This document shows, in pieces, positions 8,878-17,636 of a stretch of DNA of 64,000 nucleotides (the stretch's first letter is position 1; the number at the start of each line of letters is the position of its first letter). Under the pieces are notes generated by a model. The model was given only the letters and a program-made list of their open reading frames with translations, searched no databases and was not told the DNA's origin. Source of the stretch: Parvularcula sp039818345 (lineage in GTDB: Bacteria; Pseudomonadota; Alphaproteobacteria; Caulobacterales; Parvularculaceae). The stretch lies in the NCBI GenBank assembly GCA_039818345.1, contig JBCBUC010000011.1, positions 1 to 64,000 on the forward strand. Direction: 5' to 3'. The position numbers and the translations under genes are program-made.

Positions 8878-10113
8878 TTAGTCGGGCAGCCCATCCCAAG
8901 CCTCAAGAACCGCCTTGGCAACCATCGGTCCCAGCTGCTGGCCCATATCGGTCGAGTAACGGAAATGCGCGCCGTTATGGATCCGCGATTCTGACCCTTG
9001 GACCGCATAGTCCGCATAGCTATCAAGCTCGATACGGAAGCCTTCGATGGTCGCCAGAAGATCACCGTCAAACCCGCGATTGTTGTCGGTGGCCACAAGG
9101 TCTGTGGAGAGGATCACCACATTCTCCCCCTCTTCAAGCGGCAGAAGAACCTCGAGCATCGCCGCTGTGGCAGAGACAAAGGTGCAATGCCCACAAGGGT
9201 ACTCGGACGTGTTCGGTGTCCCGAGAAGCGGCGTCCACTCTGGATCGATCTCTGTATCATCACGCCCATCGATGTCACCGTTTCGGATGGCGGTGATGGG
9301 GCGCCAGGACTGGAAGTGGGTCTTCCCGGCAAACTGGGCGGCAGTCATATCTTCAAAGCCCATATCCATGATCGCCATGATCCGCGCCTGTTCAAACAGC
9401 GAAAGATCGCGCCGGGCCAAAAGTCGGAAGATCATCGGGTGCGGATCTTGGAGGTCGTAGATCATCGTCGCTTTGGTTTGATCGTCCGTCCTGATCTCAC
9501 TTTTTGCGCCGCCAATCGCTTTGGTTTCCTTATAGCTCTCCGCATAGCGATCACTGTCTGGCCCTGGCGGCGGTGCGATCTCTGTCGCGCGCGCAGGATC
9601 AAAGGCAAAGTGCTGCAGGTGCAACATCTCCACGTCCCGCGGAATCAGCGTTGGGACATAAACGCCTGGCACGACAAAAGGCCGGTAAGGGACAGGATCG
9701 CTCTTGGTGGCAGTGACCGTCGCGAAGGCCTTGGCGGCCGCTGCATCAGCAAGCGCCTGGAGATCCTCGCGGGCGTCCAACCGGCGAACCCGGCCGAGCC
9801 CTCGAGACGAGGTCTGGAAATAGTCTTGCAGATATCTTTGCCCCGCAGCCATCGCCGCCTCATCAGGGGTCGCCTCAGCAGAAGGAAGATCAGCATTAAG
9901 ATCATAGCGATCGTCAACTTCGGCGCCCGCGAGGTACATCGAAAGATAAAGACCAGTCAGCAACCGGTAGGCCGAGACGTCAGCCTCGACAGGGTCCTCG
10001 GCCCCATAGGCCCGCTCTTCCCAAGCTTGAATCGCTGGCTCTTTGGCGGACGCGGCTGTGACCAAACCTGCGGCCACCACAACACTTAGAAGACTGCACA
10101 ACAATGTTTTCAT
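8878..10113 (-). CDS. Exported vanadium-haloperoxidase / PAP2-fold protein
   Basis: A 411-residue protein with a Sec signal peptide (about residues 1-23, ending ASA). The vanadate-site pattern of vanadium-dependent haloperoxidases is visible in the C-terminal half: KTHFQSWRP (Lys and Arg ligands), EYPCGHCTF (the GH turn with the acid-base His) and SRIHNGAHFRYSTDMG (Arg and the vanadate-binding His). The usual Ser of P-S-G-H is Cys here. Such proteins either oxidise halides with peroxide or act as acid phosphatases; the sequence alone does not decide. Convergent with the acyltransferase gene. Confidence 0.82.
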   Translation of the reverse strand: MKTLLCSLLSVVVAAGLVTAASAKEPAIQAWEERAYGAEDPVEADVSAYRLLTGLYLSMYLAGAEVDDRYDLNADLPSAEATPDEAAMAAGQRYLQDYFQTSSRGLGRVRRLDAREDLQALADAAAAKAFATVTATKSDPVPYRPFVVPGVYVPTLIPRDVEMLHLQHFAFDPARATEIAPPPGPDSDRYAESYKETKAIGGAKSEIRTDDQTKATMIYDLQDPHPMIFRLLARRDLSLFEQARIMAIMDMGFEDMTAAQFAGKTHFQSWRPITAIRNGDIDGRDDTEIDPEWTPLLGTPNTSEYPCGHCTFVSATAAMLEVLLPLEEGENVVILSTDLVATDNNRGFDGDLLATIEGFRIELDSYADYAVQGSESRIHNGAHFRYSTDMGQQLGPMVAKAVLEAWDGLPD

Positions 10114-10183
10114 CTGGCGGAACCCCTTTTGTCCGTCTCACGATAAAGCTGAAATCAGCGCTGAGCCACTTGGTTTTGCAGCT

Positions 10184-10870
10184 CTACGCTGCGATCTCTG
10201 CCTGCAATGTGTGAAGCGCCGCGACGGGATCAGCCGCTCCGGTGATGGGTCGGCCAATGACCAGATGGTCCGCACCCGCCTCGAGCGCCATGTGCGGGGT
10301 GGCCGCACGCTTCTGGTCTTCCTTGGCTGAACCGGCCGGCCTGATACCGGGGGTCACGATCAGGAAGTCACGGCCGAAGGCAGCGCGGATGGCTTTGGCT
10401 TCATGAGGGCTCGCGATCACGCCGTCGGCACCCGCCTTTTTCGCGATCTCCGCCCGGCGAAGAACAAGTTCCTCAGCTGGCCCCGGAAGTCCATGCTCCC
10501 TAATCACCGATTCATCCCAACTGGTTAGCACGGTGACCGCTAGAATTTTCAGGCGCTCGTCGCCGCCCCGTCCTTGAACCGCCCCACTGATGGCATCGGT
10601 ATCCGCATGGACCGTCAGAAAATCCGCGCCCACGCTGATCAAACTCCGCACGCCCTTCTCCACCGTCACGCCGATATCGAGAAGCTTAGCATCGATAAAG
10701 ACTTTCTTTCCTTGCTCGGACAATCGTTGAGCAAGAGCGTAACCACCGATCGGAAAAAGCTGGTACCCGATCTTATAGAACGAACCCGCTGGGCCGATCT
10801 TCTGCGTCAGGGTCTCGGCGTCGGCAACGCTGGGGAGGTCGAGGGCGGTGATGATGGTGTCGTGCGTCAT
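10184..10870 (-). CDS. pyrF: Orotidine 5'-phosphate decarboxylase
   Basis: Final step of UMP synthesis: OMP to UMP plus CO2. The 228-residue TIM-barrel protein shows ALDLPSVADA at the first strand, FYKIGYQLF, the catalytic DAKLLDIG (Asp-Lys-Asp triad, normally DxKxxDI), ILAVTVLTS and the phosphate-binding TPGIRP and VIGRPITGA. It overlaps the end of nth by 4 bases (ATGA), so the two are co-transcribed. Confidence 0.97.
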   Translation of the reverse strand: MTHDTIITALDLPSVADAETLTQKIGPAGSFYKIGYQLFPIGGYALAQRLSEQGKKVFIDAKLLDIGVTVEKGVRSLISVGADFLTVHADTDAISGAVQGRGGDERLKILAVTVLTSWDESVIREHGLPGPAEELVLRRAEIAKKAGADGVIASPHEAKAIRAAFGRDFLIVTPGIRPAGSAKEDQKRAATPHMALEAGADHLVIGRPITGAADPVAALHTLQAEIAA

Positions 10871-11577
10871 GCCTTGGCTTTGCGTTTGGATATTGTTTTT
10901 GTCACCGGCTTTTGTGCGCGCTCGGCAACAGAACGTTCCTCAGGGGACGGCGTTTTCGGTTTAAAGCCGCAAAGATCTTCAAGGTCGCAATGCCAACACT
11001 CGGGAGTACGTGCCTTACAAATATAGCGGCCGTGCAGAATGAGCCAATGATGTGCATGCTGAAGGTAGGGCTTCGGTATGCGCTTAGGCAGCTTATCCGC
11101 CACAAGATCCGCGGTTTTACCAGAAGCCAGCCCGGTGCGGTTGGAGACACGAAAGATATGCGTGTCGACGGCGATCGTGGGCTGGCCAAAGGCAACGTTG
11201 AGGACAACATCGGCGGTCTTTCGCCCAACGCCCGGCAACGCCTGTAAGGCCTCGCGTGTCTGGGGTACGTCGCCGCCATGCTCGTCCAACAGCTTTTGGC
11301 TGAGGGCCACGACATTTTTGGCTTTGTTCCGCCAAAGGCCAATGGTTTTGATATGGTCAGCAAGGTCTTCAACGCCCAAGGCGACCATCGCGTCGGGCGT
11401 GTTGGCCACGGGAAAGAGTTTCCGGGTTGCAGCATTAACGGAAACGTCCGTTGCTTGGGCCGAGAGGGTGACCGCCACCAAAAGCTCATAGGGCGAGGCG
11501 TAGATCAGCTCCGTCTCCGGCTCAGGTGTTTTCTCTTCGAGCCGGCGGAAAAACTCCTCAATGCTCGCTTTACTCAT
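10867..11577 (-). CDS. nth: Endonuclease III (DNA glycosylase/AP lyase)
   Basis: Removes oxidised pyrimidines and nicks the abasic site. The 236-residue protein has the helix-hairpin-helix LPGVGRKTADVVL with the catalytic Lys, the downstream VDTHIFRVSNR with the catalytic Asp, and the C-terminal iron-sulfur ligand pattern C-x6-C-x2-C-x5-C (ICKARTPECWHCDLEDLC). ATG 11577 (MSKASIEEFF) is preferred over the GTG at 11598 on family length. It ends in an ATGA overlap with pyrF. Confidence 0.97.
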   Translation of the reverse strand: MSKASIEEFFRRLEEKTPEPETELIYASPYELLVAVTLSAQATDVSVNAATRKLFPVANTPDAMVALGVEDLADHIKTIGLWRNKAKNVVALSQKLLDEHGGDVPQTREALQALPGVGRKTADVVLNVAFGQPTIAVDTHIFRVSNRTGLASGKTADLVADKLPKRIPKPYLQHAHHWLILHGRYICKARTPECWHCDLEDLCGFKPKTPSPEERSVAERAQKPVTKTISKRKAKA

Positions 11578-11633
11578 CGGCCTTGGCATAGCGAGCACGT
11601 AGAACGGGCCACAAGGAATTGTCTAGGCAGGGA

Positions 11634-12176
11634 ATGGATCACACGACCGAACGCTTTGTCGTCATCACGGGCTGCTCTGGTGGTGGGAAGTCGACCCTTT
11701 TGACGGCCCTTCACGAACGCGGCTATCGCACGGTCGACGAACCGGGGCGTCGGCTGATGAGACATAGCCTTGCCGATCCGTATAAGGATCTCAAAGGCTT
11801 CGCTGAACAGGCAGTCGCCATGAGCACTCGTGATATCGAGAAGGAACGAAATTCCTCCGGCTGGGTCTTTTTTGACCGAGGCCTCATTGACGCAGCTGCT
11901 GCGCTCACCTTTGCAACGGGCGCTTCGATCAACGACACACTGAAGAACGCCCCGCGCTTTTACCGGCGCGTTTTCTTCGCCCCGCCTTGGCGTGCGATCT
12001 ATCGTCAAGACGAAGAACGTCAGCATGATTTCGGCGCAGCAAAGCAAGAGGCGATACGTTTAGCATCTGCCTATAACGACCTTGGCTATCAGCTTACAGA
12101 TCTTCCGCTATGGTCGGTCGAGGACCGGGCGCAATGGGTGATCGATCAATTGGGTTCAGCACCGGCCATCGGATAA
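11634..12176 (+). CDS. Small AAA/P-loop ATPase (AAA_28-like)
   Basis: A 180-residue protein beginning with a Walker A motif (GCSGGGKST, about residues 14-22), followed by TVDEPGRRL and VFFDRGLIDAAA, a pattern seen in the predicted-ATPase/kinase-like AAA_28 family. It resembles nucleotide or small-molecule kinases, but the substrate is unknown. ATG 11634 has AGGCAGGG just upstream and is preferred to 11619. Divergent from nth, and its last 21 bases overlap the PAS gene on the other strand. Confidence 0.78.
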   Translation: MDHTTERFVVITGCSGGGKSTLLTALHERGYRTVDEPGRRLMRHSLADPYKDLKGFAEQAVAMSTRDIEKERNSSGWVFFDRGLIDAAAALTFATGASINDTLKNAPRFYRRVFFAPPWRAIYRQDEERQHDFGAAKQEAIRLASAYNDLGYQLTDLPLWSVEDRAQWVIDQLGSAPAIG

Positions 12177-12692
12177 GGAGAGGTGGTCGTCATCGTGCTT
12201 GACACCAGCGCTTAGCCTTTCGCGCGTTTTGAAGCGCTCAATCTCCGCCTCACATTCTCGCACGCGTTCCTCAAGCACGAACCGCTGGGTGATATCGCGG
12301 GACACCGCCAAAAGCTGCACAATGTCACCTTCTGTGTTGGTCACCGGCATCACGGTGACGTCCCAATAGGCTTCGCGGCCCTTCGCGGTCGGACAGCGCC
12401 CTTCAAAACGCACAGGCTCACCGCGTACGGCTTTGGCCACCGCCTGGTCGATTAAGCCCTGCTGCTCTTGCGGCCAAAGAGAGGACCAACGGGCGCTCAA
12501 CACCTTTTCTGGGTCATCAATCTCCATGATGCCGATACCGCACTCATTCATAAACAAGAGATAGCCATCAGCCGACAACAGCTTGAAACAATCGCGGCTG
12601 TTGCGAACCATGCTCAAGATGACATCCGTGTCTTGACCAATCAGGCTGAGAAACTGCTGATCGCCCAAGGCGTCGTCTAGATCGGCATGCAT
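12156..12692 (-). CDS. PAS-domain protein
   Basis: A 178-residue soluble protein with one PAS fold (about residues 22-135): VRNSRDCFKLLSADGYLLFMNECG, then the PAS-fold Trp-Asp-Val-Thr-Val strand followed by a PAC-type segment LLAVSRDITQR. A coiled-coil-like Glu/Arg-rich stretch follows (about 135-157). There is no kinase, GGDEF or DNA-binding domain, so it may be a stand-alone sensor or partner of a histidine kinase elsewhere. The 3' end overlaps the ATPase gene by 21 bases. Confidence 0.8.
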   Translation of the reverse strand: MHADLDDALGDQQFLSLIGQDTDVILSMVRNSRDCFKLLSADGYLLFMNECGIGIMEIDDPEKVLSARWSSLWPQEQQGLIDQAVAKAVRGEPVRFEGRCPTAKGREAYWDVTVMPVTNTEGDIVQLLAVSRDITQRFVLEERVRECEAEIERFKTRERLSAGVKHDDDHLSLSDGRC

Positions 12693-12824
12693 GGCACTCT
12701 TCCTTGTGTTCTTATCGAGAGTGTGATCGCCGTCCTTAGCTTTGATCTCATAAAAAACTGCTCATGGCGGCACGCGACACCACGTAACGTTGCTTTAGCG
12801 CCCTTATGCCGAGAACTTCCGTCG

Positions 12825-13379
12825 ATGCCGGCAACAACGACCATCGAAACAATGCAGCCCACATCGGTGGGCAAGACGACGCCGATGGGGCCAGATCCCG
12901 TGGCGGCGGAGGATGATTTTCGTTTTCACGCCCTTCTGTTTCCCAACCGATCCCTTTCGGCAGATGGATTTCGCCGCGTTCTGGCTGTGGTGATTGGCGT
13001 CAACCTCATGAACGCGCTGATCTATTTCACACTGGGCGCTTGGCCAGTCGCGTTTTTCTGTGGCGTCGACATTCTGATCGTCTGGGCAGCATTTAAGGTA
13101 TCCTACGCCCAGGGCCGTCGGCATGAACGGGTGATGCTGACCGATGATGCGCTTTGGATCAGCCGTGTGCTCCCTTCAGGACACGAGACCCGTTGGAAGC
13201 TCTCGCCCCACTGGACGCGGGTTCTCATCGACGACCCGGTGGAACACACAACCCAGCTTAAGCTTATCGAAAAGGGTAAGACGCTGATCCTGGGCAGTTT
13301 CCTCGCGCCGCAAGAACGCAAAGAATTGGCCGAGGCGATCCAGGCGGCGCTGCAAGCTTTCCGCGCTGAGCCCACATAG
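12825..13379 (+). CDS. DUF2244 membrane protein
   Basis: A 184-residue protein with two transmembrane helices. The DUF2244 pattern is present: FRFHALLFPNRSLSADGF, then two hydrophobic helices (about residues 55-95) containing GAWPVAFFCGVDILIVWAAF, followed by a cytoplasmic domain with LLTDDALWISR-like strands and PQERKELA. Function unknown; DUF2244 genes are often found close to nth in alphaproteobacteria, as here. The frame is open back to 12687, but those residues do not look family-like; the exact start (12825 or 12852) is uncertain and lacks a clear ribosome site. Confidence 0.8.
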   Translation: MPATTTIETMQPTSVGKTTPMGPDPVAAEDDFRFHALLFPNRSLSADGFRRVLAVVIGVNLMNALIYFTLGAWPVAFFCGVDILIVWAAFKVSYAQGRRHERVMLTDDALWISRVLPSGHETRWKLSPHWTRVLIDDPVEHTTQLKLIEKGKTLILGSFLAPQERKELAEAIQAALQAFRAEPT

Positions 13380-13450
13380 TTTATCGATAATCGTTGTCTC
13401 ATCACCTTGATCGACCTAGTATTATACGATCTGGGTAGGAGAGAGGGGCT

Positions 13451-15577
13451 ATGATCAAAACAACGCTCGCAGCCATCGTAATGACCGCATCGGGGTTCGC
13501 TTGGGCCCAATCAGAGGCACCGGTTGACGCTGAACCGACTGAAATCGTCGATGACAGCCTCACAGACATCGCGCTCGACATCGTCGAAGACGAGCCCTTT
13601 TTCAACGACACCGTCAGTGATCCTATCAGCGTCGTCTGCCCTTTCAAAGCCGACATCGGCTATAGCCCCGGCGAGGTGACCTGCGCCTTCATCGAAGTGC
13701 CGGAGAACCGCGAAGACCCAAACAGCCGCACCATTCGGCTGCTGTTTGCGAAAATCCACGCGCAAACCAGCCTCGAGGATTATGAAGCAGAGGACGGTGA
13801 AGACCTTCAGTATAAGGATGACCCTGTTGCCTACCTGACTGGCGGCCCGGGGGTCTCGATCCAAAGCTATGTGCAGCGGTTTCTCGATCATGATCTTGTT
13901 AAAGAGCGGGACCTTTACGTGCTGCAGCAGCGCGGCATCGCAGAAAGCGGCGATTTTTGCCCGTTTTATAGTGCGGTTCGGCGGGAGCTTGAGGTCGGCA
14001 CCACCACCTATGAAAGCGAACTTCAGTTTGCGGAGCGCCTTAAAGAGTGTTTCCGCTCCGCCAGTGCGCGCGGTGTTGATGTCACCGCTTACAACACCGT
14101 GGAGAACGCCCGCGATGTCCGTGCACTGCGCCAAGCTCTTGGCTTTGACGCATGGAACGTCTGGGGCATTTCTTACGGATCGCACCTTGGGCAAATGCTG
14201 ACCCAGGTTGACCCCGAGGGGATCAAGGGTCTCGTGATCGACGCCATCGTGCCGAATGACCTCGGTGGCCTACAACAAATCTATCGCCATATCGATCGCG
14301 GCTTTGGCAAGGTCTTTGATCGTTGCGCGGAGACAAACAATCCTCACTGCAAAGGGTTGGAAGAACGCTTGGCGGCGATTGTCGAAGAAGAACCGCTGAC
14401 GCTCAAAACCAATGACGCGGAGATTTTTCCATCCGGTGAGATCGTGGTCGGCGGCGAAGTGGCTGGCTTTGTCGCCTTCTTCCTTCTTTACGAACAAAGC
14501 CAGCACCCAGCGATCCCAGCTGCGATGGATCAGGCGCTTGAGTTCTTTGAAGACCAAGACGCTGAACTCATGGGCAATATCGCCGCGATGGCGTCGGGTG
14601 GTCCCTTTGGCGGCCTTTCCCAAGGAATGAGTCAAGCCATTCAGTGTAATGATGGATATTCTTCGCAAGCGGCCGCTGAGGCTGAGGAAGATGCAGCATC
14701 CTTCCCGATTTACGCTGGTCGGTTAAACACCCCAGAGGGGCTCGCCGCAATCGCACAGGCATGCGTCGATGCTGGTCTACCGCTCAAAGATCGTGCTGAT
14801 TATCAGCTCGTCCGAACGAACATCCCCACACTGATCATTAACGGTGATTGGGATCCAGTGACACCCCCGCCCCTGGCCGACCGCATCGTTCCTGGCTTTT
14901 CGAACAGCCGTTACGTGGTCGTCCCCTATGCAGGGCACGGGCCAACCCGGTCGATGTCCGAATGCTCGGGCCAGGTCCTCGGCGACTTCTTCGATGATCC
15001 GACCCAAGATTTGTCATCGCTCGATATGACGTGTTTTGAGGAAGGCGAGGAGCCGCCGGAATATCTCACTTATCTGACCAGCAAAGCTCCGATCAGAGCA
15101 GCGAGCCTGATCGCCACCGACAAACACCAAGCCCTGATCCTCCCTGGAGGGATCGCAGGTCTTGCTGCCCTTTCTAGCCTTTTGTCGCTGATTTTGATGC
15201 CTACAGGTTTTGTTGCCCGCCGACTTGCAGGAAGCGGCGCAGCAGGTCTCGCGCCAGGTGATACAGTGACCCGCTCCATAGCCTTTGCCACAGCGCTTCT
15301 GACCGTGGGCGGGCTCGGCCTGATTGGTGCAGGAGCGACGGTCGCGGCGGACACCATGCCCGCGAGCCTGGCCATCGGTGTCGCGCAGCCTGGTGTCTTT
15401 GGCGCCTGGCTGATCGTCCTTGGCGGTGTGTCGGGCCTCGTTTTGGCGATCAGGACGCTGATGGTGAGGCTTCGTGAGCCGATGCGCACGGGCACGTTTG
15501 TCGGCTTCTTGCTCACGGGTCTGAGCAGCACCGCACTCGTTATCCTGATGAGCGGTTGGGATCTCCTACCGTTCTAA
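13451..15577 (+). CDS. Exported alpha/beta hydrolase (TAP-like) with C-terminal membrane domain
   Basis: A 708-residue protein with a signal peptide (about 1-20). The alpha/beta-hydrolase domain follows the tripeptidyl-aminopeptidase/proline-iminopeptidase pattern: TGGPGVS oxyanion region, nucleophile elbow GISYGS (Ser near 241), acid in NGDWDPVTP (Asp near 468) and His in GHGPTRS (near 496), then the TAP-like C-terminal segment. The usual DQRG is QQRG here. Residues about 560-708 hold four hydrophobic helices, so the enzyme seems tethered to the inner membrane facing the periplasm. Likely releases short peptides or ester substrates. GGAG-type ribosome site upstream. Confidence 0.85.
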   Translation: MIKTTLAAIVMTASGFAWAQSEAPVDAEPTEIVDDSLTDIALDIVEDEPFFNDTVSDPISVVCPFKADIGYSPGEVTCAFIEVPENREDPNSRTIRLLFAKIHAQTSLEDYEAEDGEDLQYKDDPVAYLTGGPGVSIQSYVQRFLDHDLVKERDLYVLQQRGIAESGDFCPFYSAVRRELEVGTTTYESELQFAERLKECFRSASARGVDVTAYNTVENARDVRALRQALGFDAWNVWGISYGSHLGQMLTQVDPEGIKGLVIDAIVPNDLGGLQQIYRHIDRGFGKVFDRCAETNNPHCKGLEERLAAIVEEEPLTLKTNDAEIFPSGEIVVGGEVAGFVAFFLLYEQSQHPAIPAAMDQALEFFEDQDAELMGNIAAMASGGPFGGLSQGMSQAIQCNDGYSSQAAAEAEEDAASFPIYAGRLNTPEGLAAIAQACVDAGLPLKDRADYQLVRTNIPTLIINGDWDPVTPPPLADRIVPGFSNSRYVVVPYAGHGPTRSMSECSGQVLGDFFDDPTQDLSSLDMTCFEEGEEPPEYLTYLTSKAPIRAASLIATDKHQALILPGGIAGLAALSSLLSLILMPTGFVARRLAGSGAAGLAPGDTVTRSIAFATALLTVGGLGLIGAGATVAADTMPASLAIGVAQPGVFGAWLIVLGGVSGLVLAIRTLMVRLREPMRTGTFVGFLLTGLSSTALVILMSGWDLLPF

Positions 15578-15610
15578 TGCTCAGTCGACGTCGCGCATGC
15601 GTGACCTAAA

Positions 15611-15659
15611 GGGGAGCAGCCCATCGCGGGTCGATGAGGTTCTTGCTCATCTGCTCCCC
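15611..15659. other. Three-way-junction structured element
   Basis: A 49-base segment folds on paper into three perfect stems with no leftover long single strands: outer GGGGAGCA (15611-15618) with TGCTCCCC (15652-15659), inner CCC/GGG (15620-15622 and 15628-15630, loop 5) and inner GATGAG/CTCATC (15633-15638 and 15646-15651, loop 7). It lies in the gap between the hydrolase and the membrane-protein gene. It could be a small RNA, a terminator or a processing site. No family recognised. Confidence 0.45.
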
Positions 15660-15751
15660 GCCATTGAACGGCAGACAACACGATTTGGTCACCGTGATCC
15701 ACCCACCAAGACAACGTGACGTCGCCGGTCCAAGGGCCTAAGGATCAAGAT

Positions 15752-16297
15752 ATGGGATTGGTCTTTTACTACCTGACAGTGCTGGTCATTTTGGGCGGCT
15801 GGTTTGCGCTTTACCGGTTATGGCGCAAACGGGTCGATGACGACGCCGCGGCAGGTGCTTCGTTTGAGTTTGAACGGCTTGGACGCCAAGACCCGGACTT
15901 AATTGAGGGGCTCGATCTTCCCGGTTTCACCGCGATCTATGCCCGGGTCGTGACCCCGCGCGCGCCGGCCCATATCCTAATGGCGGCGGGGATCTTTCTC
16001 CTCTTCGTGCCGATCATTTTAGGCACCACCACTCTGACCATTCGGCTGATGGAGGTGACCGGCGTCATCCCGCAACCCGCAGCAGCCGCGCAACAGCTCA
16101 AATTAACTGCCGATGGGATCAAGCTTGTGCGCGAGGCTGACCTCGACGCCCTCCAATACATCTTACAGGGCTGGGGCGGATTTTTCTTTTTCTTCAGCTT
16201 GCTGCTTTTTTGGGCGCTGGTGTTTTTCTGGGTGATGCGCCGGTTCCATAGCAAAAGGCCCGGCTCCTTAAGGGACGAAATCCTACGCGCTCGCTAG
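15752..16297 (+). CDS. Membrane protein of unknown function
   Basis: A 181-residue protein that I do not recognise. It has three predicted transmembrane segments: residues about 3-20 (GLVFYYLTVLVILGGWFAL), about 80-105 (AHILMAAGIFLLFVPIILG) and about 143-165 (a Phe-rich FFFFFSLLLFWALVFFWV), with a soluble region between. ATG 15752 is preferred to GTG 15716 because AAGGAT lies about 9 bases upstream and the first helix starts there. Its stop codon is shared tail-to-tail with the zinc-finger gene (CTAG overlap). Confidence 0.7.
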   Translation: MGLVFYYLTVLVILGGWFALYRLWRKRVDDDAAAGASFEFERLGRQDPDLIEGLDLPGFTAIYARVVTPRAPAHILMAAGIFLLFVPIILGTTTLTIRLMEVTGVIPQPAAAAQQLKLTADGIKLVREADLDALQYILQGWGGFFFFFSLLLFWALVFFWVMRRFHSKRPGSLRDEILRAR

Positions 16298-16551
16298 ATT
16301 TGTGTGATGGTCTCGCCCGCGCGCTCCTCGTCGTAAACAAAGACGCGGTCGCAATACATGCACTCCGCATAGCCCTTCTCGCCGATCGTATAATAAACCA
16401 GCGGATGACCGAGAGGTCCACCGGGACCCATGCAGGCCTGGCGCCGGCTGTTGACGAAGACGATCTCCACAGCACGCGGGTTATGCACGACCTCCTTCAG
16501 GATCTGGTCGAGCTCGCGGCGTTCTTTATGGGCGGGGAGTTGCGTGGCCAT
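16294..16551 (-). CDS. Zinc-finger protein (zf-CHCC, NDUFS6-like)
   Basis: An 85-residue protein ending in the zf-CHCC arrangement: a Cys in RQACMG, then GHPLVYYTIGEKGYAECMYCDRVFVYD, giving Cys-His-Cys-Cys zinc ligands as in the NDUFS6 accessory subunit of complex I. In alphaproteobacteria these small proteins are widespread and may assist respiratory complex I. ATG 16551 (MATQLPAH) fits family length; the frame extends upstream to 16659. Shares its stop with the neighbouring membrane protein. Confidence 0.85.
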   Translation of the reverse strand: MATQLPAHKERRELDQILKEVVHNPRAVEIVFVNSRRQACMGPGGPLGHPLVYYTIGEKGYAECMYCDRVFVYDEERAGETITQI

Positions 16552-16643
16552 GCGCTTTCTATGCCCCGGCATGAGCGTCATTGGCAAGGGAACTCGCACA
16601 ACGGACATTGACCGCTGGACCAAGCGAGAGGAGATCAGAAGCC

Positions 16644-17618
16644 ATGCCTGATGATGCACGCGCGATCTCTTCTGTGACTTCCACCGATGCCGCCATTTCC
16701 GCCCGGGGCCTGACCAAGGTCTATAAGGGCGCCAAAGGCCAACCGCCGAAAGAGGCGCTCAAAGGCATCGACATCGATGTGCCGCGCGGCTCGGTTTTTG
16801 GTCTTCTCGGTCCGAACGGCGCGGGCAAGTCGACCTTCATCAACATTCTCGCAGGTCTCGTCACCAAAACGAGCGGAACGGCCAAGATCTGGGGGTTTGA
16901 TATCGACAAGAACCCGCGGCAGTCACGCGCCTCGATCGGGGTGGTGCCGCAGGAGATTTCCGCGGACGTCTTCTTCACCCCCAAAGAGGGACTTGAGATC
17001 CAAGCCGGTCTTTATGGCGTGCCGAGCGCCAAGCGCCGCACAATGGAGATCCTGCGGAGCCTGGGGCTTGAAGACAAAGCGGATGCTTATGTCCGTACGC
17101 TGTCGGGCGGGATGAAACGGCGGCTCTTGGTGGCCAAGGCCATGGTGCACGACCCACCCGTGCTGATCCTCGACGAACCCACAGCGGGCGTTGATATCGA
17201 GCTGCGCCGACAGCTGTGGGACCAGGTGATGGACATGCACGCGCGCGGTGTCACCGTTATTCTGACGACGCATTACCTCGAAGAAGCGCAAGAGCTGTGC
17301 GACACGATCGGGATCATTCACCGCGGTGACGTGGTCACGGTGAAGCCCAAGGATGAATTAATTAAGAGCCTTGATCGCAAAACACTGATGGTCACGCCAG
17401 AAGAACCCATCGACCGCGCGCGCGCAGAACAGATTGAGGGCGCATCAGTCAAAGACGATGGCAATCTTTATATCGACTATCGTCCGTCCTCAGCGCATGT
17501 TTCGGATCTTTTGTCCGGTGTGAACGCTGCCGGGATCAAAGTGAAAGACATCTCCACGGTCGAAGCTGACCTTGAAGATGTCTTCCTTGAGATGACCTAT
17601 GGCAGCGACCGCGCCTAG
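16644..17618 (+). CDS. ABC transporter ATP-binding protein
   Basis: A 324-residue ATPase of the ABC-2/DrrA-like exporter type. Walker A is GLLGPNGAGKST, the signature LSGGMKRRLL, Walker B VLILDEPTAGVD, and the switch His lies in LTTHYLEEA. A C-terminal extension of about 90 residues ends in the family-typical DLEDVFLEMT. The usual ABC-2 permease is not adjacent: the next gene is on the other strand. Either the permease is encoded elsewhere or this ATPase serves several permeases. ATG 16644 is preceded by GAGGAG about 12 bases upstream. Confidence 0.9.
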   Translation: MPDDARAISSVTSTDAAISARGLTKVYKGAKGQPPKEALKGIDIDVPRGSVFGLLGPNGAGKSTFINILAGLVTKTSGTAKIWGFDIDKNPRQSRASIGVVPQEISADVFFTPKEGLEIQAGLYGVPSAKRRTMEILRSLGLEDKADAYVRTLSGGMKRRLLVAKAMVHDPPVLILDEPTAGVDIELRRQLWDQVMDMHARGVTVILTTHYLEEAQELCDTIGIIHRGDVVTVKPKDELIKSLDRKTLMVTPEEPIDRARAEQIEGASVKDDGNLYIDYRPSSAHVSDLLSGVNAAGIKVKDISTVEADLEDVFLEMTYGSDRA

Positions 17619-17636
17619 CGGCCGCTGCCTCAGATC

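Noticed and set aside
8998..10089. A 363-codon open frame on the + strand opposite the haloperoxidase-like gene
   Set aside because: It is a shadow of the real gene: its composition is Arg/His-rich and unlike any family, while the opposite strand has a full signal peptide and active-site motifs.
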